Assembly (NCBI GenBank): GCA_963709775.1
Contig: CAVPXS010000001.1
Span: forward strand, 308,475 to 372,474
DNA length: 64,000 nucleotides
Direction of reading: 5' to 3'
From: Salinimicrobium sp963709775
GTDB taxonomy: Bacteria; Bacteroidota; Bacteroidia; Flavobacteriales; Flavobacteriaceae
Made by a program: the position numbers and the translations under genes. The notes beneath the pieces were generated by a model. The model had not been told where the DNA came from. It was given only the letters and a program-made list of their open reading frames with translations, and searched no databases. Positions 8,651-17,729 of this stretch are shown piece after piece. Every line of letters starts with the position of its first letter. The first letter of the stretch is position 1.

Positions 8651-9592
8651 TTACCAGGGTAGATTTAGTTCACTAACCTCAGCCTGATAAAATTCCTTTA
8701 ATTTTTCAACTAGTTCTTTAGAAATGGGATCATTCACACTTTCCACATTAGTCTTTAATTGTTCTGTATTTACATTACCGGGAATTACAGTTGAGACAGC
8801 ATCATTTGCCAGACAAAATGAAATTGCTTTTTGTGCAAGATTGTTTTCTTGCTGGATAATCTCCTTCACTTTGTTTACCAGGTGTGCCCTGGTTTGAATA
8901 TCCTGTTTAGACCAGCGGCTTCTTATGTCATCAAAAGTACTTTCACCGTTATATTTTCCCGATAACCATCCTGAGTCCAAAGGAATTTTTGCAATGATGC
9001 CTACCTGTTTTTCTTTTGCCAAATCAAAAGCTCGGGCCGCATCCTGATGCAGGATATTGAAAAATGCTTCAATCACTTCGGCTTTTGTCGTTTCCATAAG
9101 CAGCCTCATATCCTCGTAAGTATCTAAAGAGGCCCCATATGCTAGTATTTTACCTTCTGCCATTATTCGTTCGAGGATCTCGTAATGGTCATTATTGTTG
9201 CCATCCAGATAGGCAGTAGGTGGATTATGGATGATGAGCGAATCAACATAATCAACCTGTAATCTTTTGAGGCTTCCCTCTAAGGATTCTCTAATATAAT
9301 TTGAACTGTAATTGGTTTTCCCTGAATCTGTATGTCCAAATTTTGTATTGATCACTATTTTACTTCTGTCAACCTGCTTAAGCGCTTTGCCCAGCCTCTC
9401 TTCTCCAGTACCAAATCCATAATTTGGAGCTGTATCAAAAAAATTGATCCCATACTCCATTGATCTATTTACTAGGTCGATGGACTCTTTTTCACTTAAA
9501 CTCTTCCATCCGGAATTTACTCCTAATTGCCAGGCTCCCAGCCCTATTTCAGAGACCGCCGGAGAGCGGCTTATTAATTTGTTGTATTTCAT
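8651..9592 (-). CDS. Aldo/keto reductase family protein
   Basis: A 313-residue aldo/keto reductase, clearly different from its neighbour. It shows EIGLGAWQLG, FFDTAPNYGFG with the catalytic Asp/Tyr, INTKFGHTD with the catalytic Lys, SLIIHNPP, ILAYGASLD and VSTVIPGNVNTEQL at the cofactor site. The IIHNPP segment and overall length resemble bacterial AKRs acting on sugars or polyols, but no substrate can be assigned. The 432 bases upstream hold no clear gene. The chosen ATG gives the usual short N-terminal strand before GLGAWQLG. Confidence 0.86.
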   Translation of the reverse strand: MKYNKLISRSPAVSEIGLGAWQLGVNSGWKSLSEKESIDLVNRSMEYGINFFDTAPNYGFGTGEERLGKALKQVDRSKIVINTKFGHTDSGKTNYSSNYIRESLEGSLKRLQVDYVDSLIIHNPPTAYLDGNNNDHYEILERIMAEGKILAYGASLDTYEDMRLLMETTKAEVIEAFFNILHQDAARAFDLAKEKQVGIIAKIPLDSGWLSGKYNGESTFDDIRSRWSKQDIQTRAHLVNKVKEIIQQENNLAQKAISFCLANDAVSTVIPGNVNTEQLKTNVESVNDPISKELVEKLKEFYQAEVSELNLPW

Positions 9593-10024
9593 TAAAAATT
9601 GAACTTGTGTTTTAAAAAGCCTCCGGTCAAGTAACGAAGAAGCCGGCCTGGAGGATAAATTGGCTTGGTTAATAAAGAATATAAAGGTAGCAAAAATGTC
9701 AGTTTATCTAGTCTCAACCGCCTGCCTGTTAAGGAAAATTGTAAGGCTTTTTAATTCTAAAATTTTTAGCACACATAAATTCCGTGAACACCGGAATTTT
9801 ATCTATTTGCTCAAAGTTAAAACTTAGCTGCATTTGCAGGACTGGATGCAAAAGGGGAAGGCGAAGCCAACCCCTCCCTCCGACTCCATGATCAGGCGCA
9901 GCCATGCTGCGGATTAAAACAGGAAATCCCGCCAAACGTTAGTTTGAGCGGGATTTTTCTTTAATTAATAGTTCAATTAAACTAGTAGGCCTGATTCTAA
10001 TTAAACGAACCTGCTTTCCCTATC
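9593..10024. other. Non-coding stretch between the reductase and the hybrid kinase
   Basis: No supported gene. It holds one strong hairpin (separate entry) and a short stretch at 9869-9888 that loosely resembles the ssrA 3' end. The only sizeable open frame (9729-9935, minus) looks random. Confidence 0.5.
9924..9958. terminator. Hairpin terminator, one of two near-identical copies
   Basis: AAATCCCG pairs with CGGGATTT around a TCAAA-like / TTTGA inner stem, with a T-run on the plus strand. It lies about 70 bases beyond the minus-strand stop of the giant kinase, so it may end that transcript. A near-identical copy lies after the response regulator at 16734-16766. Confidence 0.6.
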
Positions 10025-13000
10025 TTACTGGTACAACCATAATCTTACAATATTTAATAATTTATCAATATTCACCGGTTTGGTAAGGTAGTCATTGGCA
10101 CCAGCCTCAAAGCTCTTAGCTTTGTCTTCGGGCATTGCCTTAGCGGTTAACGAGATAATCGGTAAGTTCTTATATTCCGAATACTTCCTAATATTTGCTA
10201 TGGCCTCATACCCATTCATGACCGGCATCATTACATCCATTAAAACAATATCAATATTTTTTTCCTCCTTCAATTTGTCGATTGCCAATTTTCCGTTTTC
10301 TGCGACTATTACTTTCATCCCTGAATCTGACAGGGCTTTAGAAAGCGCATATGAATTCCGGCCGTCGTCATCTACAACAAGTACTTTTTTATCCTTTAAA
10401 ACATGTTTTGGATCATGTAAATCGGCCATTATCTTTTTTTGTTTGGACGAGAACTTACTTTCGTCACTGTGCATGAATAATGAAACCTCATCCAGAAGTA
10501 CCTCAGGAGAAGAAGCACCTTTGATTAAAATATTATCTGTATATTTTTGTAATTCTTTCTTTTCTAACCTTGTAAGCTCCTTTCCCGTATAAACAACTAC
10601 GGGCATATTATTTGCAATCTCACCGGATTTTAGTTTTTTTAAAATTTCAAATCCACTAATATCAGGTAGATTAAGGTCCAGTATCATACAATCGAACATT
10701 TGAGACATCAATTCATTCAATCCCTGCTCTCCAGTACTAGCGGTGGAAATTTTCATTTCCTTATTCGCTAGAATATTTTTAAGTGCTTTCAAGGTTCCCT
10801 CATCATCTTCAATAATTAGCAAATTTTTGCTATGTGAAGTGTTTAATTTTTGCATCTTTTGAATGGCACTCTCAATATCCCTGGAAGACACCGGCTTAAG
10901 ATTAAAGCCCACTGCGCCTTTACTCAGTGCTTCACGACTTTTATCTACTGCTGCCATTAAATATACCGGAATATGCCTGGTTTTTAAATTAAATTTCAAA
11001 TGTTCCAGAACAATTAATCCTTTCATATCCGGTAATTCTTCATTTAGCAGGATACCATTAGGTTGATATTGAGCAGCCAGTTTCATTCCTTCTTTACCAT
11101 CTTTAGCAAAGAGCATCTTAAAACCATATTTCTGAACCAGTCTTCTTACTATTTGAGCAAATAGTTCATCATTGTCAATTATCAAGAGAGAATATTCAGA
11201 GACTTTTAGATTATCCCTGTCATCCGGGATATAGGTCTCAAGTCTTTCTCCGGGTCTACTGTTCGCAAATGAGATCGCTTCGTTAATTCCTTCATTGTTT
11301 GTATTTGGATCCCTGAAGGAAGATATAGCATCATCCATTTCCTTTATTGGTGCACTGGTTAGGTCCAGGGGGATAAAAACTGTAAAAATGCTTCCTTTTC
11401 CTTCCGTACTCTCAATATGGATCTCGCCACCTAATAATCGGGATAGTTCCCTCGAAATAGTTAATCCAAGTCCCGTACCACCATATTGGCGGCTGGTGCC
11501 TCCTTCTGCCTGCTGAAAAGCTTCAAAGATCATCATGCGTTTTGCTTCGGGAATTCCTATTCCGGAATCTTTTACAGCTATTTCCAGGACCTCAGATTTA
11601 GAAAGGGTAATTTCCCTGAAGTTAACTCTCTCATCTGGTTTACCTATGGAGACATTCACCGCCCCTTTTTCTGTAAATTTAATTGCATTTGAAATAAGGT
11701 TCTTTACAATTTGTTCAAGGCGTTGCCCATCGGTTATTATCCTGTCGGGTGCATTTGTCTTATTTTGAATTGTAAATTTCAGCTTTTTAGATTTTGCAAG
11801 GGGTTCAAACTGGTTTTGCAGGTTATTTACAAGGCTGTCCACAAGAACTTCTTCGGGATGGATTTGAAGTTTCCCGGCTTCCACCTTGGAAAGGTCCAGA
11901 ATATCATTAATAAGGTTCAGTAGGTTTAAGCCTCCTTCATAAATAATACTGGCAGATTTTTGCTGGTCTTTGAAGAGATTCCCTTTTTTGTTATCACTAA
12001 GATCCTTAGAAAGGATAAGCAGACTGTTCAATGGGGTTCTCAATTCATGGGACATATTGGCCAGGAATTCAGATTTGTACTTACTGGCAAGTTCCAGTTC
12101 CTTAGCTTTTCTTTCCACTTCAACCCTGCTTGATTGAAGATCTTCTTTCTGCATTTCCAAATCTGTGGTCTTAGACTCCAGATCTTCATTGGCCATTTGT
12201 AATTCTTTACTCTGTATTTGAAGTTTTTCCTGTTGTTTCAGCAACTCTTCAGATTGTCGCTGCGACTCTTCCAGTAAATCTTTCATTTTTTCCCTATCGA
12301 GCGAAGAGTTTGTCGTAATAGCTATATTTTCTCCTACTGAACGCATTAATTCCAGCTGGCTATCATTAAAGGATTTGAAGGATCCAATTTCTATCACCCC
12401 CTTTACTTCTCCATCTATTATAAATGGCTGAACCAGGATATTACTAGGTTTTCTTTCTCCAAGACCTGATGACACACTTATATAATCTGAAGGTATGCCC
12501 GAGAGAACAATCACTTCTTTCTCCAGGGCAGCCTGACCCGCCAGGCCTTCTCCAAACTCGAAAGTCGTTTTAAGGGATCTTCGGTGAGTAAACGCATAAG
12601 ATCCGGTCATTCTCAACTGTTTCTTATCGTTATTTTTTTCAGCCAGATAGATTACACCAACCTGCCCGTCCAGATATTTAGTTAAATAGGAAATTATATT
12701 TTTAGACAGGGTAAGAAGGTCCTGTTCTCCCCTCATTCTGTCGTTAAGTCCCGCCTGTCCTGTCTTGATCCAAGCTTCATTCTCATTCTCTTCTGATATT
12801 CGCTTCAGGTTCTCGGTCATTGTGTTCAAAGCTATACCCAGTTGATCGGCCTCACTTCGCAGTGGCATCTCAATTGCAAAGTTTCCTTCAGCAATAGTAT
12901 TGGCCGCTTTTACAATGGTCGTGAAACTGTCTACCATCGCGTTGATGTTATTCTTAAGTTCCTGAACCTCCCCTTTTACTTCCACATCAATTTTCCTGGA

Positions 13001-15964
13001 GAAGTCTCCCCTCGCAAGTGCCGTAGATACCCCGGCGATATCTCGTACCTGGGATGTTAGGTTGCTCGCCATCTGGTTTACATTATCGGTAAGATCCTTC
13101 CAGGATCCGGCCACGTTTGGCACTTCTGCCTGTCCACCCAATATACCTTCTGTACCCACCTCACGTGCCACGTTTGTTACCTCATCTGCAAATATGTTCA
13201 GGGCATCAACCATGATATTAATGGTAGTAGAAAGCTCTAATACTTCCCCTCCTTTCCCCTGCTCTGAAATTTTCTGTGATAAATCCCCGTGTGCTACAGC
13301 TGTGGTTACCGATGCAATTTCCCTTACCTGAGTTGTAAGATTACTTGCCATGGTATTCACATTATCTGTAAGACCTTTCCAGGTACCCGCCACATTGGGC
13401 ACTTTTGCCTGACCTCCCAGCTTTCCTTCGGTTCCCACCTCACGGGCAACCCGGGTAACCTCTGCAGCAAAGACATTCAGCGAGTCCACCATCTGGTTAA
13501 TAGTGTCCTTTAATTCGGCAATTTCACCTTTTACATCAATAGAAATCTTTTGTGAAAGATCTCCATGTGCTACCGCAGTTGCTACGTTTGCAATTTCCCT
13601 CACCTGACTGGTAAGATTTGATGCCATTGTATTCACATTCCCGGTTAGATCTAACCATGCACCAGCCACGTTAGGCACCTCTGCCTGACCACCCAGCATT
13701 CCTTCGGTTCCTACCTCACGTGCCACACGAGTTACCTCATTTGAAAGAATATTCAGCGAGTCCACCATCGTATTAATAATGGTTGAAAGCTCCAGTACCT
13801 CTCCACCTTTCTCTTCTTCAGAAATCTTTTTAGATAAATCCCCATTTGCAACCGCTTTCGTTACCGAAGCGATCTCTCGTACCTGTGTAGTTAGATTGGA
13901 TGCCATGGTATTTACGTTCTCTGTAAGTTCCCACCATGCTCCACCAACGTTTGGTACTTCTGCCTGTCCACCAAGAATTCCTTCTGTTCCTACTTCCCTC
14001 GCCACACGAGTTACCTCATCAGAGAAAATGTTCAGCGAGTCCACCATCGTATTAATGGTTTCTTTTAGTTCAGCAATTTCACCTTTTGCTTCAATAGCAA
14101 TTTTCTGCGCCAAATCACCTTTTGCCACGGCTGTTGCTACATTCGCGATCTCCCTTACCTGAGTAGTAAGGTTAGATGCCATGTAATTCACATTATCGGT
14201 AAGATCTTTCCAGGTTCCGGCAACATCAGGCACTTTCGCCTGACCTCCAAGAATTCCTTCGGTTCCTACTTCCCTGGCCACACGGGTTACCTCATCTGAG
14301 AATATGTTCAGCGAGTCCACCATCTGGTTGATCGTATCTTTAAGCTCCGCGATCTCTCCTTTTACATCAATAGTAATCTTTTGAGAAAGATCCCCATCTG
14401 CCACGGCAGTTGCAACGTTGGCAATTTCCCTTACCTGAGTGGTTAAGTTACTTGCCATGATATTTACATTATCTGTAAGATCCTTCCAGGTTCCGGCGGC
14501 ACTTGGTACAGTTGCCTGCCCTCCCAACTTTCCTTCAGTTCCCACTTCACGTGCCACACGAGTTACCTCCGCGGCAAATAAGGTTAAGGAATCAACCATG
14601 CTGTTGATCGTATTGGAAAGAATTAAAACCTCTCCCCCTTTTCCTTCTTCTGTAATCTTTTGTGAAAGGTCTCCCTGTGCAACCGCAGTTGTTACCGAAG
14701 CAATTTCCCTCACCTGGTTGGTAAGGTTACTTGCCATGGTATTTACATTATCGGTAAGATCCTTCCAGGTTCCTGCAACATCGGGCACTTCTGCCTGACC
14801 TCCCAGCTTACCTTCGGTTCCCACCTCACGTGCCACACGAGTTACCTCATCTGAGAATATGTTTAATGAATCAACCATCTGGTTGATCGTATCTTTTAGT
14901 TCTGCGATCTCCCCTTTTACGTTGATCGAAATTTTCTTGGAAAGGTCACCGTTCGCAACAGATGTTGCTACCCCGGCGATCTCTCTTACCTGAGCAGTAA
15001 GGTTAGATGCCATGGTGTTTACATTTACCGTAAGATCTTTCCAGGTTCCCGCAACATCCGGCACATCTGCCTGACCTCCCAGTTTTCCTTCTACACCCAC
15101 TTCACGTGCCACGTTGGTTACCTCGGCTGCAAAAATGTTCAGCGAGTCCACCATTCGGTTAATAGTAGTTGAAAGGCCAAGTACCTCTCCACCTTTTCCT
15201 TCTTCAGTAATTTTTCTTGAAAGGTCACCATCGGCAACGGCAGTAGTTACTCCGGCAATTTCCCTTACCTGCTCGGTAAGGTTACTCGCCATCTGGTTCA
15301 CATTATCGGTAAGATCTTTCCAGGTACCTGAAACGTTCGGCACACTTGCCTGTCCTCCAAGTTTTCCTTCCACTCCCACCTCCCGGGCCACCTGTGTTAC
15401 CTGTTCGGCAAAAATATTCAAACTGCCCAGGGTCCTGTTTATAACATCGGCCATCGCCCGAAAATCACCGGTAACTGTAAGACTAAATTTATCTTCCAAT
15501 TTCCCTGCTGCTATACTATTCAAAATGCGACTAACCTCAAGTACAGGTTTTGCAATAGCTTCAATAAGGATATTGATATTGTCGATCATATCCTTCCACA
15601 CCCCTGTAGAAGCTTTGAATTCTGCCCGTGCATCAAGGTTACCTTCAATACCACCCACACGTGAAATACGGGACACTTCTGTACTTACACCCCCAATCAT
15701 TTCCACCATCGTGTTGTAAGCCTCGGCGACATCAGCAAACTTATCATTCCGTTCTTTGGATAATCGAACAGAGATATCCCCTTCCCTAAATGCTTCAAGT
15801 GCAAATATCAACCTGTCCAATTGTTCATGCATATAATCGCTATCCTTAAACATATCCTTATCGGCAACTCTTTTCGATCTTTTGACAATCGGACGTTTTT
15901 CTGTTGATGTTTTTCGGGAGGCAGGTTCGTTCCTGGTGCTGGAGGTCATGGTCTTCTGAGGCAT
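10025..15964 (-). CDS. Giant soluble polyHAMP hybrid histidine kinase
   Basis: 1979 residues with no membrane segment. Order: a basic N-terminus; HAMP-like units from about residue 45; nine near-identical repeats of about 92 residues, each marked VAREVGxEGxLGGQA and GxWxxLTxNVNxMASNLT, alternating with GDLSxKI units up to about residue 1040; a GAF domain (about 1080-1225); a coiled coil (about 1230-1295); HisKA with SHELRTPL (His1306); HATPase_c (about 1415-1530) with GxGLGLxI; then three receivers. Receiver 1 has Asn1641 where the phospho-acceptor Asp should be (LLNEELPD). Receivers 2 and 3 keep Asp1763 and Asp1910. The layout matches group III (Nik1/BOS1-like) kinases, which act in osmotic or stress signalling in fungi; the signal here is unknown. 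It diverges from a response-regulator gene, its likely partner. The repeats are highly similar in DNA, so copy number may vary. Confidence 0.92.
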   Translation of the reverse strand: MPQKTMTSSTRNEPASRKTSTEKRPIVKRSKRVADKDMFKDSDYMHEQLDRLIFALEAFREGDISVRLSKERNDKFADVAEAYNTMVEMIGGVSTEVSRISRVGGIEGNLDARAEFKASTGVWKDMIDNINILIEAIAKPVLEVSRILNSIAAGKLEDKFSLTVTGDFRAMADVINRTLGSLNIFAEQVTQVAREVGVEGKLGGQASVPNVSGTWKDLTDNVNQMASNLTEQVREIAGVTTAVADGDLSRKITEEGKGGEVLGLSTTINRMVDSLNIFAAEVTNVAREVGVEGKLGGQADVPDVAGTWKDLTVNVNTMASNLTAQVREIAGVATSVANGDLSKKISINVKGEIAELKDTINQMVDSLNIFSDEVTRVAREVGTEGKLGGQAEVPDVAGTWKDLTDNVNTMASNLTNQVREIASVTTAVAQGDLSQKITEEGKGGEVLILSNTINSMVDSLTLFAAEVTRVAREVGTEGKLGGQATVPSAAGTWKDLTDNVNIMASNLTTQVREIANVATAVADGDLSQKITIDVKGEIAELKDTINQMVDSLNIFSDEVTRVAREVGTEGILGGQAKVPDVAGTWKDLTDNVNYMASNLTTQVREIANVATAVAKGDLAQKIAIEAKGEIAELKETINTMVDSLNIFSDEVTRVAREVGTEGILGGQAEVPNVGGAWWELTENVNTMASNLTTQVREIASVTKAVANGDLSKKISEEEKGGEVLELSTIINTMVDSLNILSNEVTRVAREVGTEGMLGGQAEVPNVAGAWLDLTGNVNTMASNLTSQVREIANVATAVAHGDLSQKISIDVKGEIAELKDTINQMVDSLNVFAAEVTRVAREVGTEGKLGGQAKVPNVAGTWKGLTDNVNTMASNLTTQVREIASVTTAVAHGDLSQKISEQGKGGEVLELSTTINIMVDALNIFADEVTNVAREVGTEGILGGQAEVPNVAGSWKDLTDNVNQMASNLTSQVRDIAGVSTALARGDFSRKIDVEVKGEVQELKNNINAMVDSFTTIVKAANTIAEGNFAIEMPLRSEADQLGIALNTMTENLKRISEENENEAWIKTGQAGLNDRMRGEQDLLTLSKNIISYLTKYLDGQVGVIYLAEKNNDKKQLRMTGSYAFTHRRSLKTTFEFGEGLAGQAALEKEVIVLSGIPSDYISVSSGLGERKPSNILVQPFIIDGEVKGVIEIGSFKSFNDSQLELMRSVGENIAITTNSSLDREKMKDLLEESQRQSEELLKQQEKLQIQSKELQMANEDLESKTTDLEMQKEDLQSSRVEVERKAKELELASKYKSEFLANMSHELRTPLNSLLILSKDLSDNKKGNLFKDQQKSASIIYEGGLNLLNLINDILDLSKVEAGKLQIHPEEVLVDSLVNNLQNQFEPLAKSKKLKFTIQNKTNAPDRIITDGQRLEQIVKNLISNAIKFTEKGAVNVSIGKPDERVNFREITLSKSEVLEIAVKDSGIGIPEAKRMMIFEAFQQAEGGTSRQYGGTGLGLTISRELSRLLGGEIHIESTEGKGSIFTVFIPLDLTSAPIKEMDDAISSFRDPNTNNEGINEAISFANSRPGERLETYIPDDRDNLKVSEYSLLIIDNDELFAQIVRRLVQKYGFKMLFAKDGKEGMKLAAQYQPNGILLNEELPDMKGLIVLEHLKFNLKTRHIPVYLMAAVDKSREALSKGAVGFNLKPVSSRDIESAIQKMQKLNTSHSKNLLIIEDDEGTLKALKNILANKEMKISTASTGEQGLNELMSQMFDCMILDLNLPDISGFEILKKLKSGEIANNMPVVVYTGKELTRLEKKELQKYTDNILIKGASSPEVLLDEVSLFMHSDESKFSSKQKKIMADLHDPKHVLKDKKVLVVDDDGRNSYALSKALSDSGMKVIVAENGKLAIDKLKEEKNIDIVLMDVMMPVMNGYEAIANIRKYSEYKNLPIISLTAKAMPEDKAKSFEAGANDYLTKPVNIDKLLNIVRLWLYQ

Positions 15965-16317
15965 TTAGAATGAATTTTGAGGCTAGAATTAGTTAAATTA
16001 AAGTGAATACGTACTTGGTAGTTTTAACAAGCCGTAAAAAAAGCCTTTTATTTCTGAAAGTTATGTGAAAAATATGTGAAAAATAGGTTTAGATAATATT
16101 CTAAATCTATTTTTGGAATTGAAAAAGAAGAGAGACAGAAATTATAAAGCTCCTTTTTTTCTTTTTTTATGAAAAAAAGAAAAAAGTTGACTGTGGTCCA
16201 TTTGGATTAGATGGCTATACCACCTATCTCAAAAAAAATCTACAGGTGACTACTTTAAAATAAAACGGTAAGAATTTTTTGAAGTTTTTTAGATCACAGT
16301 TAAAAAAATGAAACAAA
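15965..16317. other. Divergent intergenic region between kinase and response regulator
   Basis: AT-rich, without an open frame of note. It contains a purine/pyrimidine-rich inverted stretch near 16155-16185 (runs of T, then A, with gaaaaaaag-type symmetry) that could be a hairpin. Promoters for both divergent genes must lie here, but I could not fix them. Confidence 0.45.
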
Positions 16318-16695
16318 ATGAATAAGATTTTATTGGTTGAGGACGACTATCACCTCGGAATCATACTCAATGACCAACTTGAAATGAACGGTTACGAAGT
16401 TAGCCTTTTGAGGTTGCCGAAGGAGGCAACGGAAAGACTTCAGGAAGATGATTTTGATCTGGTCATAATGGATAAATTATTGAATGGTGTGGACGGGACG
16501 CACATATGTTCCGAAATAAAAAAGACAGACTCCATAGCAAATACTCCTATCCTCATGATGTCTGGACTTGATGGCGCCCGGCAAATTTGCATCGCTGCCG
16601 GAGCTGATAATTTTATTGCCAAACCTTTTGAGGTTGACAGCTTTTTGGAAAGTATTGAAGCAACCATAGATAAGGCAAAGGAATTAAAAAAGTAA
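16318..16695 (+). CDS. Single-domain response regulator
   Basis: A 125-residue receiver domain without an output domain. It has the acidic pair VEDD (9-10), the phospho-acceptor Asp52 in IMDKLL, a Ser in place of the usual Thr in LMMSG and the conserved Lys in AKPFE. It is transcribed away from the polyHAMP hybrid kinase and is a natural phosphorelay partner or phosphate sink for it; that pairing is inferred from position only. A hairpin terminator follows. Confidence 0.88.
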   Translation: MNKILLVEDDYHLGIILNDQLEMNGYEVSLLRLPKEATERLQEDDFDLVIMDKLLNGVDGTHICSEIKKTDSIANTPILMMSGLDGARQICIAAGADNFIAKPFEVDSFLESIEATIDKAKELKK

Positions 16696-16733
16696 AGTCG
16701 TTTTTTTAACCTTCTTAAAAATAAGTCCAGAAA

Positions 16734-16766
16734 AAATCCCGTCAAATGTTAGTTTGAGCGGGATTT
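16734..16766 (+). terminator. Terminator after the response regulator, second copy of a repeated hairpin
   Basis: It has the same sequence plan as 9924-9958, with a few differences: AAATCCCG / CGGGATTT outer stem and TCAAA / TTTGA inner stem. It begins 38 bases after the stop codon. Confidence 0.7.
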
Positions 16767-16926
16767 ATCATTTAAAATCACCTAAAGCGCAAGGACAATT
16801 AGATCATGATTTTTTTCAGCATGATAGTTACAGGGAATACCCAGTCAACCTCTCCTAATTCAGTTTACAAATCGATAAGCCAACATTTTATCGGGTTTTA
16901 TATTTTAAGGTGAAAAACCAGGTGAT

Positions 16927-17085
16927 ATGAAAGCACGTAAAATTGATACTGGTATTATCAAAACTGTGATCAAATATCATGAAGTTGACTAAAATTTAGA
17001 GTTGGAAAAGGTATTTTCCTTAAATCATCTTTTGAAGGGACAAATAGGAGCTTATAAAAATGAAAATAATAGATTCGAAATTTGA
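16927..17085 (+). pseudogene. Possible small decayed gene
   Basis: An ATG-started frame of 21 codons (MKARKIDTGIIKTV…) stops at TAA (16990). The same frame then continues for 30 more codons of protein-like composition to a second stop. It could be a short gene with a nonsense mutation, or chance. The family is not recognised. The rest of 16767-17091 shows nothing else. Confidence 0.22.
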
Positions 17086-17091
17086 AAAAAC

Positions 17092-17310
17092 CTAAGGTTT
17101 GACCTTAAGGTCTGGTATTTCTTTCATTTTGCCGTTTTCTTGTTTACCCAAAACAACGACCTCTTTATTTTCTTTATATTCATCTATAGCCATCAATAGT
17201 TGGCTCCTGGTATCTCTTCGAATTTTAATACCAGATTTTTGAGTTTTACTTTTAACCTCAATATAATAACCATCCCTCAGGTCTTTTGGTTTTGTAGAAG
17301 GTCTACCCAT
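17092..17310 (-). CDS. Small hypothetical protein
   Basis: 72 residues from the internal ATG (MGRPSTKPKDLRDGYYIEV), rich in Lys and charged residues. I prefer this start over the one 9 codons upstream, whose extra residues (IVILKINI) look like read-through of an AT-rich leader. The MGRP-start and basic GIKIRRDTRSQLL segment suggest a nucleic-acid-binding or KTSC/arm-type small protein, but no family is recognised. It stands alone between the response regulator and the glycosidase locus. Confidence 0.5.
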   Translation of the reverse strand: MGRPSTKPKDLRDGYYIEVKSKTQKSGIKIRRDTRSQLLMAIDEYKENKEVVVLGKQENGKMKEIPDLKVKP

Positions 17311-17337
17311 AATATTTATTTTTAAAATAACAATCAA

Positions 17338-17729
17338 TCATTATACCAAATTTGAGAAGAATATTGAAGGAAGAGTGTATTTAATAAATTATCAGTAATC
17401 TATGAAGGTAAAGATGTTCTAAAGCCAAAGGATTAAATCAAAGCCAGAAGATCCCTTTTACAAAACCGCTATTATAATGAGAAGCCTATAACAATGGTAA
17501 AATGCCTCCTAAAATATACCTAAAGTATTACAACTAATAAGCTTTTTAATCTGAAAACATGGCTCTTTTTGGTGGTTTCAAAACTTTAACATTCACATCT
17601 AACCTGCACTACTGAAGCGTTTGCACTAAATAATCACAATTTATAAATGACTAAAAATGAGATATTTAACTCCTGACGTTTTTCGTGATCCATAAAATGT
17701 TAAATTTATATTAGATCAAATGAATTGAT
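17338..17729. other. AT-rich intergenic stretch before the glycosidase locus
   Basis: No open frame or convincing structural RNA is visible. It must contain the promoter of the downstream operon, and I cannot place it with confidence. Confidence 0.4.

Noticed and set aside
9869..9888. Possible third ssrA-end fragment (aacccctccctccgactcca)
   Set aside because: Only part of the acceptor end matches and it has an internal 4-base insertion. The GGTTCGAAC loop is absent. Too weak to claim another island border.
15114..15719. Long plus-strand open frames across the polyHAMP repeats (also 13062-13331, 13779-14162, 14439-14798)
   Set aside because: They are mirror frames of the tandem repeat in the kinase gene, rich in Ser/Thr/Pro and without domains.
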